Source of the DNA: Roseovarius sp. EL26
GTDB lineage: Bacteria > Pseudomonadota > Alphaproteobacteria > Rhodobacterales > Rhodobacteraceae
Direction of reading: 5' to 3'
NCBI RefSeq assembly: GCF_900327775.1
Contig: NZ_OUMZ01000006.1
Coordinates: 1-64,000 of the forward strand
DNA: 64,000 bases
Below, piece by piece: positions 16,985-24,681 of the stretch. Position 1 is the first letter of the stretch, and each line of letters begins with the position of its first letter. Below the pieces are notes generated by a model. It did not search any database and was not told the DNA's origin. It worked only from the letters and a program-made list of their open reading frames with translations. The position numbers and the translations under genes were made by a program.

Positions 16985-17676
16985 GACATAGCACCCCGCT
17001 TAACAGCAGTCGGGTAGTCGATGAGACCACCTTTCACCTGGACAAGATCGCCTCTGAAAATCGCGCAGACAGCAGCGCGATATGCGCGACCGGCCAATCC
17101 AGTTTGCTCTACGATGTCACCGACGGTGGTGGGTTCAGTCAGCGCTTGAATTTGCTCAGCAACTGCGACGTCTGCTTCAGCATCGGGGGATTTTGAGAAC
17201 TGATGGAAACGGGACGCGTTAACTGCGTCATAGCGATGGAAGCCAGCATCCGTGAACAAACACACTTCGTCCGCGAAAGACTTGGGTGTCTGCGATGCGA
17301 TGAGCGCGATCTCGGAATCGAAGCGTCTTCTTTGAACGAGTTCGAAAGGTTTCACGGCATAAGCGGTCGTGGAACCGTCCATCCATGTGATCAGGAAGTC
17401 GAAGAAGTGCTGAGCGCTTTTGCCGTTGTCCCGTACAAACGGTACTGCCGGAGGTTGTTCCCAGATGTCATAGACATTGCCCTGCGCCAGGATCAACTGG
17501 ATGAACATCAGCTCAAGGTAGCTTTCAAAGACGATCCGCCTCCACCACTGTTCGGATGCAAGCCAAACCGGGATGAAGCCTCGACAGCTCGTGTGCGATC
17601 GCATTGCGATCTTGCGGGTTGAAATGCTGGGGAGCGGCTCGCGGTAACCAGTGCTGTTTAAGAGGGGATGCATCAT
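16978..17676 (-). CDS. tnsA: TnsA-like endonuclease, 5' strand cleavage
   Basis: A 232-residue protein with the TnsA restriction-endonuclease-like core: E55 in SYLELMF, D93 in FFDFLITW and K109 in YAVKP, matching the E/D/K catalytic set of Tn7 TnsA. A C-terminal winged-helix part with TVGDIVEQTGLAGRAYRAAV would bind TnsC. With TnsA present the element should excise by cut-and-paste rather than by cointegrate formation. The start ATG overlaps the stop of a 53-codon upstream gene (ATGA), and it overlaps tnsB at the other end. Confidence 0.92.
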   Translation of the reverse strand: MMHPLLNSTGYREPLPSISTRKIAMRSHTSCRGFIPVWLASEQWWRRIVFESYLELMFIQLILAQGNVYDIWEQPPAVPFVRDNGKSAQHFFDFLITWMDGSTTAYAVKPFELVQRRRFDSEIALIASQTPKSFADEVCLFTDAGFHRYDAVNASRFHQFSKSPDAEADVAVAEQIQALTEPTTVGDIVEQTGLAGRAYRAAVCAIFRGDLVQVKGGLIDYPTAVKRGAMSC

Positions 17677-17834
17677 GACTGCACCTCATCGAAACACGAC
17701 GTTGGTTGGAGGTAGTCCCAGATTTCGCGGTCAGTAAGAATCGGATCCGGCAGCACGGCCAGATCAAGCAGTTGTTGAAAGTCGCAATCATGGATTGCTT
17801 GCGCATCGCGCAGCATTTTTGGTTCTGTAAACAT
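17673..17834 (-). CDS. 53-aa leader gene coupled to tnsA
   Basis: A short frame of 53 codons that starts MFTEPKMLRDAQAIHD and ends TREIWDYLQP-like then TSCFDEVQS. It is acidic and predicted helical, has GGGATT upstream of the ATG, and its TGA overlaps the tnsA start as ATGA, exactly the spacing of the other tns gene junctions. That coupling, and the start right after an inverted-repeat promoter region, make it a likely real first gene of the operon. No known function; it could be a small accessory to TnsA or an antirepressor. Confidence 0.6.
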   Translation of the reverse strand: MFTEPKMLRDAQAIHDCDFQQLLDLAVLPDPILTDREIWDYLQPTSCFDEVQS

Positions 17835-17923
17835 GGTAATCCCAGTTCAGTAGATTTTGTTGAAAGAAACGCTCCGCGCACGCCCCAAGGGACTGCGAAA
17901 AGCTTGACTTCTTGACTGAAATG

Positions 17924-17964
17924 GGAGACCTTCTGACTAGACTAGGTGGTCAGAAATGATCTCC
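17924..17964. promoter_or_regulatory. Extended inverted repeat in the tns operon promoter region
   Basis: GGAGA-cc-TTCTGAC (17924-17937) is mirrored by GTCAGAA-atga-TCTCC (17949-17964) around an 11-bp centre. It lies 90-130 bp upstream of the first leftward gene, between it and the Ner-like regulator gene, and is a good candidate operator for control of transposition. Confidence 0.5.
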
Positions 17965-18011
17965 ACGAGGGCCTGTTGTGTTCGTAGCACTCAGGCCTTC
18001 GTCAGTTCAGC

Positions 18012-18257
18012 TTATGCTTTCTTTGAAGAGCGCAAAGCTTTTCCCTCCTCGTATCGTTCCGGAAATAGTGTTTCGGCTGGGACGTTGAGTGCTTTAGCCA
18101 AAGACTTTTGCACGCGATCCGAGTAAAAATGACCTTGGCTGCAGGCGGTAAAGCTGGAACGGCTCATTTTTTCGGTTTCCGCCAGCATAGCAAACGTTAG
18201 TCCGAGCTTCATAAGTGCAAACCGGATTTCCGCATGTCTTTCGAGATTCAAAGCCAA
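18012..18257 (-). CDS. Ner/Nlp-like helix-turn-helix regulator
   Basis: An 81-residue protein with an HTH of the Ner/Nlp (phage Mu Ner, sugar-fermentation-stimulation B) type. It has an initial ALMKLGLTFAMLAE helix, a recognition region SRSSFTACSQG, and the signature close VQKSLAKALNVPAETLFPERY. Ner proteins repress transposition genes in Mu-like elements. The gene is the first upstream of the tns operon, on the same strand, so it probably controls both itself and tns. The candidate operators at 18422-18466 and 17924-17964 flank it. The C-terminal tail is basic. Confidence 0.85.
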   Translation of the reverse strand: MALNLERHAEIRFALMKLGLTFAMLAETEKMSRSSFTACSQGHFYSDRVQKSLAKALNVPAETLFPERYEEGKALRSSKKA

Positions 18258-18685
18258 GTTTATGGTACCCTCTGATTCAATTAACCCTCCAGCTTCACAT
18301 CGAGGTATTTCCTCAATGACAGTCGGAATGATTCGCTATCAACATCGACTGAACCAATTCAGTTTTCAACCCTGATAGATGAAGAAAATCCCACCTAAAC
18401 ATTTGAAAACAAATAATTTTTGCTAACACTTCAATGTTAGAAATCACTCACAACTTCGCTAACACTGCGGTTTTTGACTGAGTTTTCTATAGCTTAGAAA
18501 GCAATGCTTGGGCTCAAAAGGCGACAGAAAATATCTAAGAAATCGATCAGAAATGGGCTGAAATTTCTATTGGGCCGAGTGGACGGAGGGACGGATAGCG
18601 TCCAGTAGTCCGTTACGCCAACCTGATAACATCAATGATAGGCGGAATTAGAAAATGAATTTTGAGCTTAACAACGGCTGATATC
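18258..18685. promoter_or_regulatory. Ner-like gene control region with repeated GCTAACACT
   Basis: No gene is seen in these 428 bp. GCTAACACT occurs twice (18422-18430, 18458-18466), and the first copy forms a perfect inverted repeat CTAACA-CTTCAA-TGTTAG (18423-18440). These lie 165-210 bp upstream of the Ner-like start codon and may be its own operators. A decayed, AT-rich stretch fills the rest. Confidence 0.4.
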
Positions 18686-19768
18686 TCATTCGTAGGGCAA
18701 CTCACCGAAAAGCCCAATCATCAGATCTCCGTCATAAAATGAAAAATCAATTTCGACAAATTGATCTGGATGGCGCGGCAAGGCCCGCCCATCGTTCGGC
18801 CCGTTTTTGGTGTGTCCGCAAACGTGTTCACCACTTTCCTTTATGTAAGGGAGGACGACTAAACGCCCATGGTTTTTGGAAAGAATGGTGCCCTCTTTCC
18901 ATATAGTTTGACCGCCCCGTGCTTGAGAGGCTGATATTTCCTTGATCAGCCAACCGATCTCATCACCCTCGTACCAAAACACAATCCCGTTAGAAACCAG
19001 CACGCGTTCCCCGCGTTCAAGCGCGTCGGCAAGCAAACGTTGGACGCTCGCAAGTTGGAGCAGCTGATTGGCTCGCGGGAGAAGGATTTCGCGAATTTTC
19101 GCCTTGGTTTTTCCCCAGTGTGCGGTCGCACTAATATCAAACCCGTTGGCTATTTTTGCGCGTTCCGCAATCATTGCTGCTCTCTCACCTGCAAAATATG
19201 GTTTCGACCAGACATCATCGGGGCCAAGATAGAGCAAATCATGAGACCAGCGATTATTGACCCTGCCAACTTTGACAACTTTGAGGTAGGGCATCGCAGC
19301 AAGCTGATCACAGATATCATGTCGATGGCGCTCGGATTCCGGTGCGATCTTCAGAGACGAAGCATCAGGTCTATCGTCATCAGCATGACGACGTATCGCT
19401 TCTTGTAGCATCAACGATTCTTCGGCTTGCAAACGCTGTTTTGCCTGTAGCGTCTTATCAATCTTGAGTTCTAAAGACCTCTTGAGACCGTCGTCTATGG
19501 TGCGTGCAGAAAGCACATTGCGCAAGGACGTATTCAGCGTCTCAGCAGCGGAAACTGCAGAATCCTGATCAGGGTAGTGATCGGCAAAAACCATGTCATC
19601 ATTCCCAGGAATTAACCGATCGCGCCATGTAGGCGACTGGTCACCGTTATCGACCAACTCCTGCATGAACCAGCGCTCGTGCAACGGACGGTAACGCGGC
19701 CATACAGCTAGGATGACGTCGGAAGAGCGATTAAGATCTGACCATTTCAACGGAGACAAGCCCTTCAT
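18686..19768 (-). CDS. Unrecognised 360-aa cargo protein
   Basis: I do not recognise this protein. From an ATG at 19768 it is 360 residues (the frame stays open to 19840 with a TTG start). A Trp/Arg-rich opening (ILAVWPRYRPLHERWFMQEL) is followed by a helical, probably coiled-coil middle (DKTLQAKQRLQAEESLMLQE). An alpha/beta C-terminal half has PYLKVVKVGRVNNRW and a charged end FVEIDFSFYDGDLMIGLFGE. There is no signal or membrane segment. It stands alone between the Ner-like gene and a large membrane protein gene on the same strand. A -10-like TATAAAT lies inside the alternative 5' extension, which is why I favour the later start. Confidence 0.6.
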   Translation of the reverse strand: MKGLSPLKWSDLNRSSDVILAVWPRYRPLHERWFMQELVDNGDQSPTWRDRLIPGNDDMVFADHYPDQDSAVSAAETLNTSLRNVLSARTIDDGLKRSLELKIDKTLQAKQRLQAEESLMLQEAIRRHADDDRPDASSLKIAPESERHRHDICDQLAAMPYLKVVKVGRVNNRWSHDLLYLGPDDVWSKPYFAGERAAMIAERAKIANGFDISATAHWGKTKAKIREILLPRANQLLQLASVQRLLADALERGERVLVSNGIVFWYEGDEIGWLIKEISASQARGGQTIWKEGTILSKNHGRLVVLPYIKESGEHVCGHTKNGPNDGRALPRHPDQFVEIDFSFYDGDLMIGLFGELPYE

Positions 19769-19840
19769 CCAAGAGGCCGCATTACACAGCCCAGATTTTC
19801 TCCTATTTATACAAATTGTGTATCGGTGACCATGGGCCAA

Positions 19841-20238
19841 TCCGTCTTATGACGAACAAGCTGGATATCCCCCTGACAGATCGGGCTTTGGCCCGAGCGT
19901 GGTCTCGACGTCTGAAAGCCTGCTCATTCCAACAAGGATGAACACCTGTTCCAATTGAGCTTGAACGTTCACACCGAACTAGACTGGACGTTCAACCATC
20001 TCATTATGCGTTCGACCTAGCTTTGGCCAGAAGCGCGTAGACCTCAAATATCGCAGCGTTTCTGGCCAAAGCGGTCCATGGAATGCGACTTTCACTACAA
20101 AGTAAAATCGAGGACCTCTTCAGCTCACACTTTGCGGGACGAAGTGCCCTTTCACGGCAGGCGCGCTTAAGTGTCATCAAATTTACAACGCATGCAATGT
20201 AACAGGCGAGGATGGAAGGTCACCGACGGCGTCATTCA
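19841..20238. other. Gene-free stretch with a strong inverted repeat
   Basis: No gene is seen. A 17-bp arm at 20020-20036 (GCTTTGGCCAGAAGCGC) is matched at 16 of 17 positions by the inverse at 20056-20072, with a 19-bp loop; neither side has a T tract, so it is not a standard terminator. A perfect palindrome TGAACGTTCA lies at 19962-19971. The repeat could be a relic of a lost insertion or a structured RNA. Confidence 0.4.
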
Positions 20239-22968
20239 TCAAAGAGGCAGCAATAGCATTATCGTTCTGATTAAACCGAATTGAACGCTAGTCGGTCGCC
20301 CGCCATCTGCAAATATTAATCCGGATCTTGTAGCGGGAGCGACCCCAACCGTCCCTGCGTACATCGCTATCGGTATCTTTTGAGAGTCGAGCTGATAAGG
20401 CGCTCCTGGAACCCAAGCTACCATGCGCGACACCCCTACGAATGATGGCTTTCTCTCTGTAGGCAAAGCCTCAGAAACCTGTACTGCCCCTTGGGTTATG
20501 AATATAACGTAGCCGGCACCAATCGCGTGTGGACGTCTAATACGGCTTGCCATCAGATCAGTGGTTCGGAAACCCCATTTAACTTTGAGGCGAACGCTTG
20601 ACGTCATTCCGATAAATGAAGATGTGTTAAAGGCCAATTCTTCTCCATCCTCGAGACGTATGGCGATCAAACGCCAGTTGTTGAGGCTGGAGATCTTAAC
20701 TTCGTCGACGCCATCAGTCTTGTAACGGTTCAGAATGTGATTGGGTATTTTGGTAATAGGCCAAGACAGCAGACGAGAAATGAACAAACCGATTGACGGG
20801 ATAGGTTGGAAGATGTGCGACTGTGCGCCTTGCAAAGAAGCCGATTTGGCGAGGCAGTAGGTTTCGCCACCTGGAATTCGAAGTATGCCCTCATGGTCAG
20901 AATAGGTGATGCGGTCAGTAAACGGTTCAGACGGGACGCTACGGGGTAGTTCTGCCCTTTGACCAAGCCGCTCGTTAATACCGTCCTGATGATGAATGAC
21001 TCTAATAAGGATGTATCCAAGGGTTTTTAGGACGGCAATCGAGAGACAGAAAGCAGCTAGAAACCGAAGGACTTCGTTTATGCGAAAGACCGTCCATGCT
21101 AGGCGATCGAGCCTTACGATCGACGCGTCTATCACACCCTTAATTTCGGCTCGGGCGGCAGCTCTGACCTCTTCGGCGCTTTGGTTAGCGACAGAGCTAG
21201 CAGACTGGAGTATGTCTTCGACGGCCTTGGCGGTACTGCTGCGAGAGCCGTCGTAGACTGCGCGGGCTCGATGCTTACCCCAGTTCTTCCCGTGGCACAT
21301 CACATTGAAGAAATTGCAACCTGTCTCGATGTCGAAGATGGGGCTAACATACGTGCACTCTGTCTCCAGACAGCGACTACGAGCCAATTGGTGGGGAAGC
21401 GTATCGTCAACGACCCGATTTGCCGTGATCTGTGCCCAATCTGCGGTCGAAAGTGTCTCGTCAGTCAGCTCATCAACTGCGTTCAATACGTTGGCCTGAG
21501 CCGCGTTGAAGTGCGATCGGATTGAGCGTTGGACATCTTGCTCAAGGCGTCTCTGAATGCAGGTAGTGTCGTAGCCGGTCGCTGTATGAAGAAGTCTATT
21601 CTCTGGCTCGCACTCCAAGCCTGTTTGAAACACGTCCACGTTCTGTCGATATAGAAAGTCCATTGCATGCTTATCAAGTGAGTTTGAAAGGATCAGACCG
21701 CCGACCAGAAGTGCGCCAGGAAAAGTCCAATAAGCTAGAGTGGTCGTCCCAACCCGGACCCGTTCTTGGCGGGTGAGAACATGCCAAAGCTCCGCGTTGT
21801 GCAGCAGAAAAAGCCTCAAAGCGTACAGAATGAGAAGAACAGAAAATGCGGCGACCGCGTTCATCACTATGAACGAGAGCGCAAGTTGTGAGGGAGGCAC
21901 AGACATTAGAGGCAGACCGATGCCTAGGCATAACAAAAGAAAGGTTGTACCAAGAATCTGCGAACCGGCCGGTGTGAACACGACTGCAAGAACTGCGATT
22001 GTGAACGAGAGGATCGCTATGATTGCATTCAAAGTAGCAGTTTCGGACTGGATGTAGGCTAAACTGACGACGACTTGTCGCGAGCGTTCGGCTCTTTCCG
22101 ACTCGGCACTCGATGCCTGAGACTGAGTCGCCTCCGCGCCTAACCGTGCGTTCAAATTGCTAATCTCATCCTGGGTAACGGCGATCGCCCGTTCTGTCGA
22201 AACCTTAGTCTGCTCCTTTCGCTCGAAGCAGGCATTTATTGCTCTATTTTCTGCGCGGCTGGGTGAGCTATCTGCGTCGAGTTCCAGTTTAGGACGCAGG
22301 CCCTGAAAGAACGGGACGTTCAAGCAATCCTCGATCTCAAGACTGAGAAGACGACCATTTAGCTCAACCAAGCGTTCCTCGGCCACGGCGATCTCGGAAT
22401 TGGTTGCTTCAATCTGGCTTTCCCATAAGGCAGCATTGTTTGAAGCTTGGAAGGCGAGGAAGACGTCTAGCCCAGTCGCGTCGAATAGCAGACCTCCAAT
22501 GCCTGGTAGCAGACCCGATGGCACTTCGGATGGCTGTACCGGATCGCCGAGATCGCCTTCCAGCGCCTCAACTGCAGCTTTTTCAAGCGCCAACTCGCGC
22601 GACAATAGCGATGTATCCATGTTCAGGCTATCTGTAGGCCATACCGCGAATAGTATTGCTGGCAGCGAGAAAAGGAGTCGCGAAGGGCGAGAAGATAAAA
22701 GAGCTCCAACAATGCCGAGGACAGCCGCACTAGCCCAGATGAGCCGTAAGGCCGGTGAGAGAGCCCAATCGCTCCATTGGTTTGATAAGTGCCAGGCTTG
22801 CGGCAACCCGGGAAAGTTTGTGGTGAGCAAAAGCGTGGCCAGTACGCTGCCCAAAGCGAGAGATGGTAGAAACATAAGAATGGAACGTCTTGTCATAAAA
22901 AAATGAAAGTAATTTGAGGAGACTATGTCAACTGCTTTGGAGCTTGTGCGATCAGTTAATAAAGACAT
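20239..22968 (-). CDS. Large multi-pass membrane protein with coiled coils, unknown
   Basis: A 909-residue protein I cannot assign. Three hydrophobic segments lie within the first about 120 residues. A long helical, coiled-coil-like stretch (about 125-290, with Cys-containing DCLNVPFFQG and NACFERKE) comes next, then four or so membrane segments (about 300-420). A second soluble part has several cysteine pairs (CEPENRLL, CLETECTY, CNFFNVMCHGKNW). One or two more membrane segments and a mostly beta C-terminal domain of about 200 residues end it. The paired cysteines suggest an oxidising, periplasmic location for the loops. It is alone on its strand; the start may be the ATG at 22896, before which TTGACA lies. 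As transposon cargo it is a candidate envelope-linked defence or transport protein. Confidence 0.7.
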   Translation of the reverse strand: MSLLTDRTSSKAVDIVSSNYFHFFMTRRSILMFLPSLALGSVLATLLLTTNFPGLPQAWHLSNQWSDWALSPALRLIWASAAVLGIVGALLSSRPSRLLFSLPAILFAVWPTDSLNMDTSLLSRELALEKAAVEALEGDLGDPVQPSEVPSGLLPGIGGLLFDATGLDVFLAFQASNNAALWESQIEATNSEIAVAEERLVELNGRLLSLEIEDCLNVPFFQGLRPKLELDADSSPSRAENRAINACFERKEQTKVSTERAIAVTQDEISNLNARLGAEATQSQASSAESERAERSRQVVVSLAYIQSETATLNAIIAILSFTIAVLAVVFTPAGSQILGTTFLLLCLGIGLPLMSVPPSQLALSFIVMNAVAAFSVLLILYALRLFLLHNAELWHVLTRQERVRVGTTTLAYWTFPGALLVGGLILSNSLDKHAMDFLYRQNVDVFQTGLECEPENRLLHTATGYDTTCIQRRLEQDVQRSIRSHFNAAQANVLNAVDELTDETLSTADWAQITANRVVDDTLPHQLARSRCLETECTYVSPIFDIETGCNFFNVMCHGKNWGKHRARAVYDGSRSSTAKAVEDILQSASSVANQSAEEVRAAARAEIKGVIDASIVRLDRLAWTVFRINEVLRFLAAFCLSIAVLKTLGYILIRVIHHQDGINERLGQRAELPRSVPSEPFTDRITYSDHEGILRIPGGETYCLAKSASLQGAQSHIFQPIPSIGLFISRLLSWPITKIPNHILNRYKTDGVDEVKISSLNNWRLIAIRLEDGEELAFNTSSFIGMTSSVRLKVKWGFRTTDLMASRIRRPHAIGAGYVIFITQGAVQVSEALPTERKPSFVGVSRMVAWVPGAPYQLDSQKIPIAMYAGTVGVAPATRSGLIFADGGRPTSVQFGLIRTIMLLLPL

Positions 22969-23397
22969 ACCGATGCAATCTCACCAGTGTTAGTGGGCAG
23001 CAATTAGTTACCTCTACCCGTCGTGCTGCACTGCCGCCAGTCATTCCAAACATTCGCACATCGTGCAGCAATTCCTTATCCGCAGGACTACGACGAGCGA
23101 CTACCGCTCTCAGAATTTCCAAGATTATCATAAAGATTTACTGGGTTAATGCGGGTCGTTTTGGCACTGAACACTGGTACTTCGTCGCCGATCACCAAAG
23201 CCTGTCTATTGAGCTTTTTTGTTCTGAGCAGGGCAAAGTGATCGAAAATCCAACAATTGTTTCCATGCGCGTCGTCGCATTAGAGTCACATGAGAGCTCT
23301 CGCGACCGTCCGCGCTACGTCAAATGAGTAGCAAAGTGTTCCAATCCCACAACTTTGGCGATAAGATGAAACAGTATTTTCTTTGAGTATTATCAAG
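22969..23397. other. Divergent intergenic region, no gene seen
   Basis: About 430 bp between the leftward membrane protein gene and the rightward HD-kinase gene. No frame has coding character. It should hold both promoters, but no clear operator symmetry was seen. Confidence 0.4.
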
Positions 23398-24681
23398 ATG
23401 TTTTTAGAGACGCTAACCCCTGATTTGACATTCAACGAAGTTCTGGGACTCCCTAAGGCAGAAGTTCGAGCAGACATTGACCAAATCTATCGAATGTTTG
23501 AGCTGGAACGAACAATTCGTTTTTTTGGCCAATACCATTGGGAAACTGAAACAAGCGAAGCTGAAGTTGAGCCAGGGGAGTTAACTCTCGAGAATGTTGC
23601 AGCGCATACGTTTCAAGTTGCAAGCTCTGTTCAGCTTCTTGCGCCGCACTTCCAAAATTTGAACAAGGCAAAGGCTATTGAACTCGCGCTTTTGCATGAC
23701 CAGCTCGAGGTTTTCACCGGCGACAAAGACCCTGTCGGAGAAGATGGCCAAGGACGAAGCACGCACGCTTTCAATCAAGCGATGCGAGAGCTAAAGCTCC
23801 ATGAAGAGCAGGTAGCGCTGACACGGATTTCAAGCAGCCTGCGACCCTCGATGCGCGACGACTACAGGGCTTTGATGGAAGAGGTTCTCTACGAAAAATC
23901 GACTGAAGCGCACTTAGTGAAGGCTATCGATAAATTACAAGCGTTGGCATTTGTTCGTTTAATGAAGAACGGAAAGTTCACACCTGAACATATCGCTTTT
24001 ACGATCAGATATTCACGGCTGGGAGTTGAGAAATTCCCCGAGCTATATAACCATTTTGTCACGGTTTTCAGTGATTTGATGGAGGATATTAGCAAGAAAA
24101 GTCAGTGCGACATCCCTTCATTTTGCGCAGCGGTAAACCAAATTTTGTCTGGGAATGATGCCGGAGAAAATCGCTCTTCGAAGAGAATTGCTTTGATTGG
24201 CAAGTCAGGTTCAGGAAAATCTACGGTAGCAAATTTGCTGCAATTGCATTGTGGAACAACTCGGGTTTCGACCGGAGCGGTTTGCCGAAAGATTTCAATG
24301 CAGTTGTTTGGGAACGAATTCAAATCTTCAACTCAACGGATAGATGACGCGCTTACTCAAATTGATCCATCGGTTTTCCTGAATGCCGCCCTACTCAATG
24401 TTAGTAATGACAGCTCAATCTGTATCGATTCACTTCGTTTTGAAAGCGATCTGGAACTAGCAAGAAAACGTAAGCTGATTACGATCAAAGTAGTAGCCCC
24501 GGACGAACTTCGTTTGTCCCGGCTTAAGAACAGGGGGCAGGTCTTCGATCCTCTCACAGATGGCAAACATCGATCGGAAACTGCCTTAGACGAAGCGGAA
24601 GTGGATTTCACAATTGAAAATTTGGGCGACCTAGCTGACCTGGATCGTGCAGTTCGTGCGATTTGTTTGGCCCAAGCATGA
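23398..24681 (+). CDS. HD phosphohydrolase fused to a P-loop (deoxy)nucleotide kinase-like domain
   Basis: A 427-residue fusion (ATG at 23398; a TTG at 23383 is possible). Residues about 25-235 are an HD domain of the YfbR/YGK1-like 5'-nucleotidase type. The metal set is H in NVAAHTFQVA (about 70), HD in LALLHDQLEVF (about 100-101) and D in VKAIDKLQAL (about 178). From about 260 a P-loop kinase follows: ALIGKSGSGKST (Walker A), then RVSTGAV and CIDSLRFESD, then a lid with RLSRLKNRGQVFDP, as in nucleoside monophosphate or dephospho-CoA-type kinases. One half would remove, the other transfer, phosphate on nucleotides. It overlaps the next gene by ATGA. No fusion of this kind is known to me; nucleotide-pool defence is inferred. 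Confidence 0.8.
   Translation: MFLETLTPDLTFNEVLGLPKAEVRADIDQIYRMFELERTIRFFGQYHWETETSEAEVEPGELTLENVAAHTFQVASSVQLLAPHFQNLNKAKAIELALLHDQLEVFTGDKDPVGEDGQGRSTHAFNQAMRELKLHEEQVALTRISSSLRPSMRDDYRALMEEVLYEKSTEAHLVKAIDKLQALAFVRLMKNGKFTPEHIAFTIRYSRLGVEKFPELYNHFVTVFSDLMEDISKKSQCDIPSFCAAVNQILSGNDAGENRSSKRIALIGKSGSGKSTVANLLQLHCGTTRVSTGAVCRKISMQLFGNEFKSSTQRIDDALTQIDPSVFLNAALLNVSNDSSICIDSLRFESDLELARKRKLITIKVVAPDELRLSRLKNRGQVFDPLTDGKHRSETALDEAEVDFTIENLGDLADLDRAVRAICLAQA

Noticed and set aside
17525..17881. A 118-codon reverse open frame over the tnsA start
   Set aside because: It overlaps tnsA and the coupled 53-codon gene in another frame and its Cys/Arg-rich composition is that of an out-of-frame shadow.
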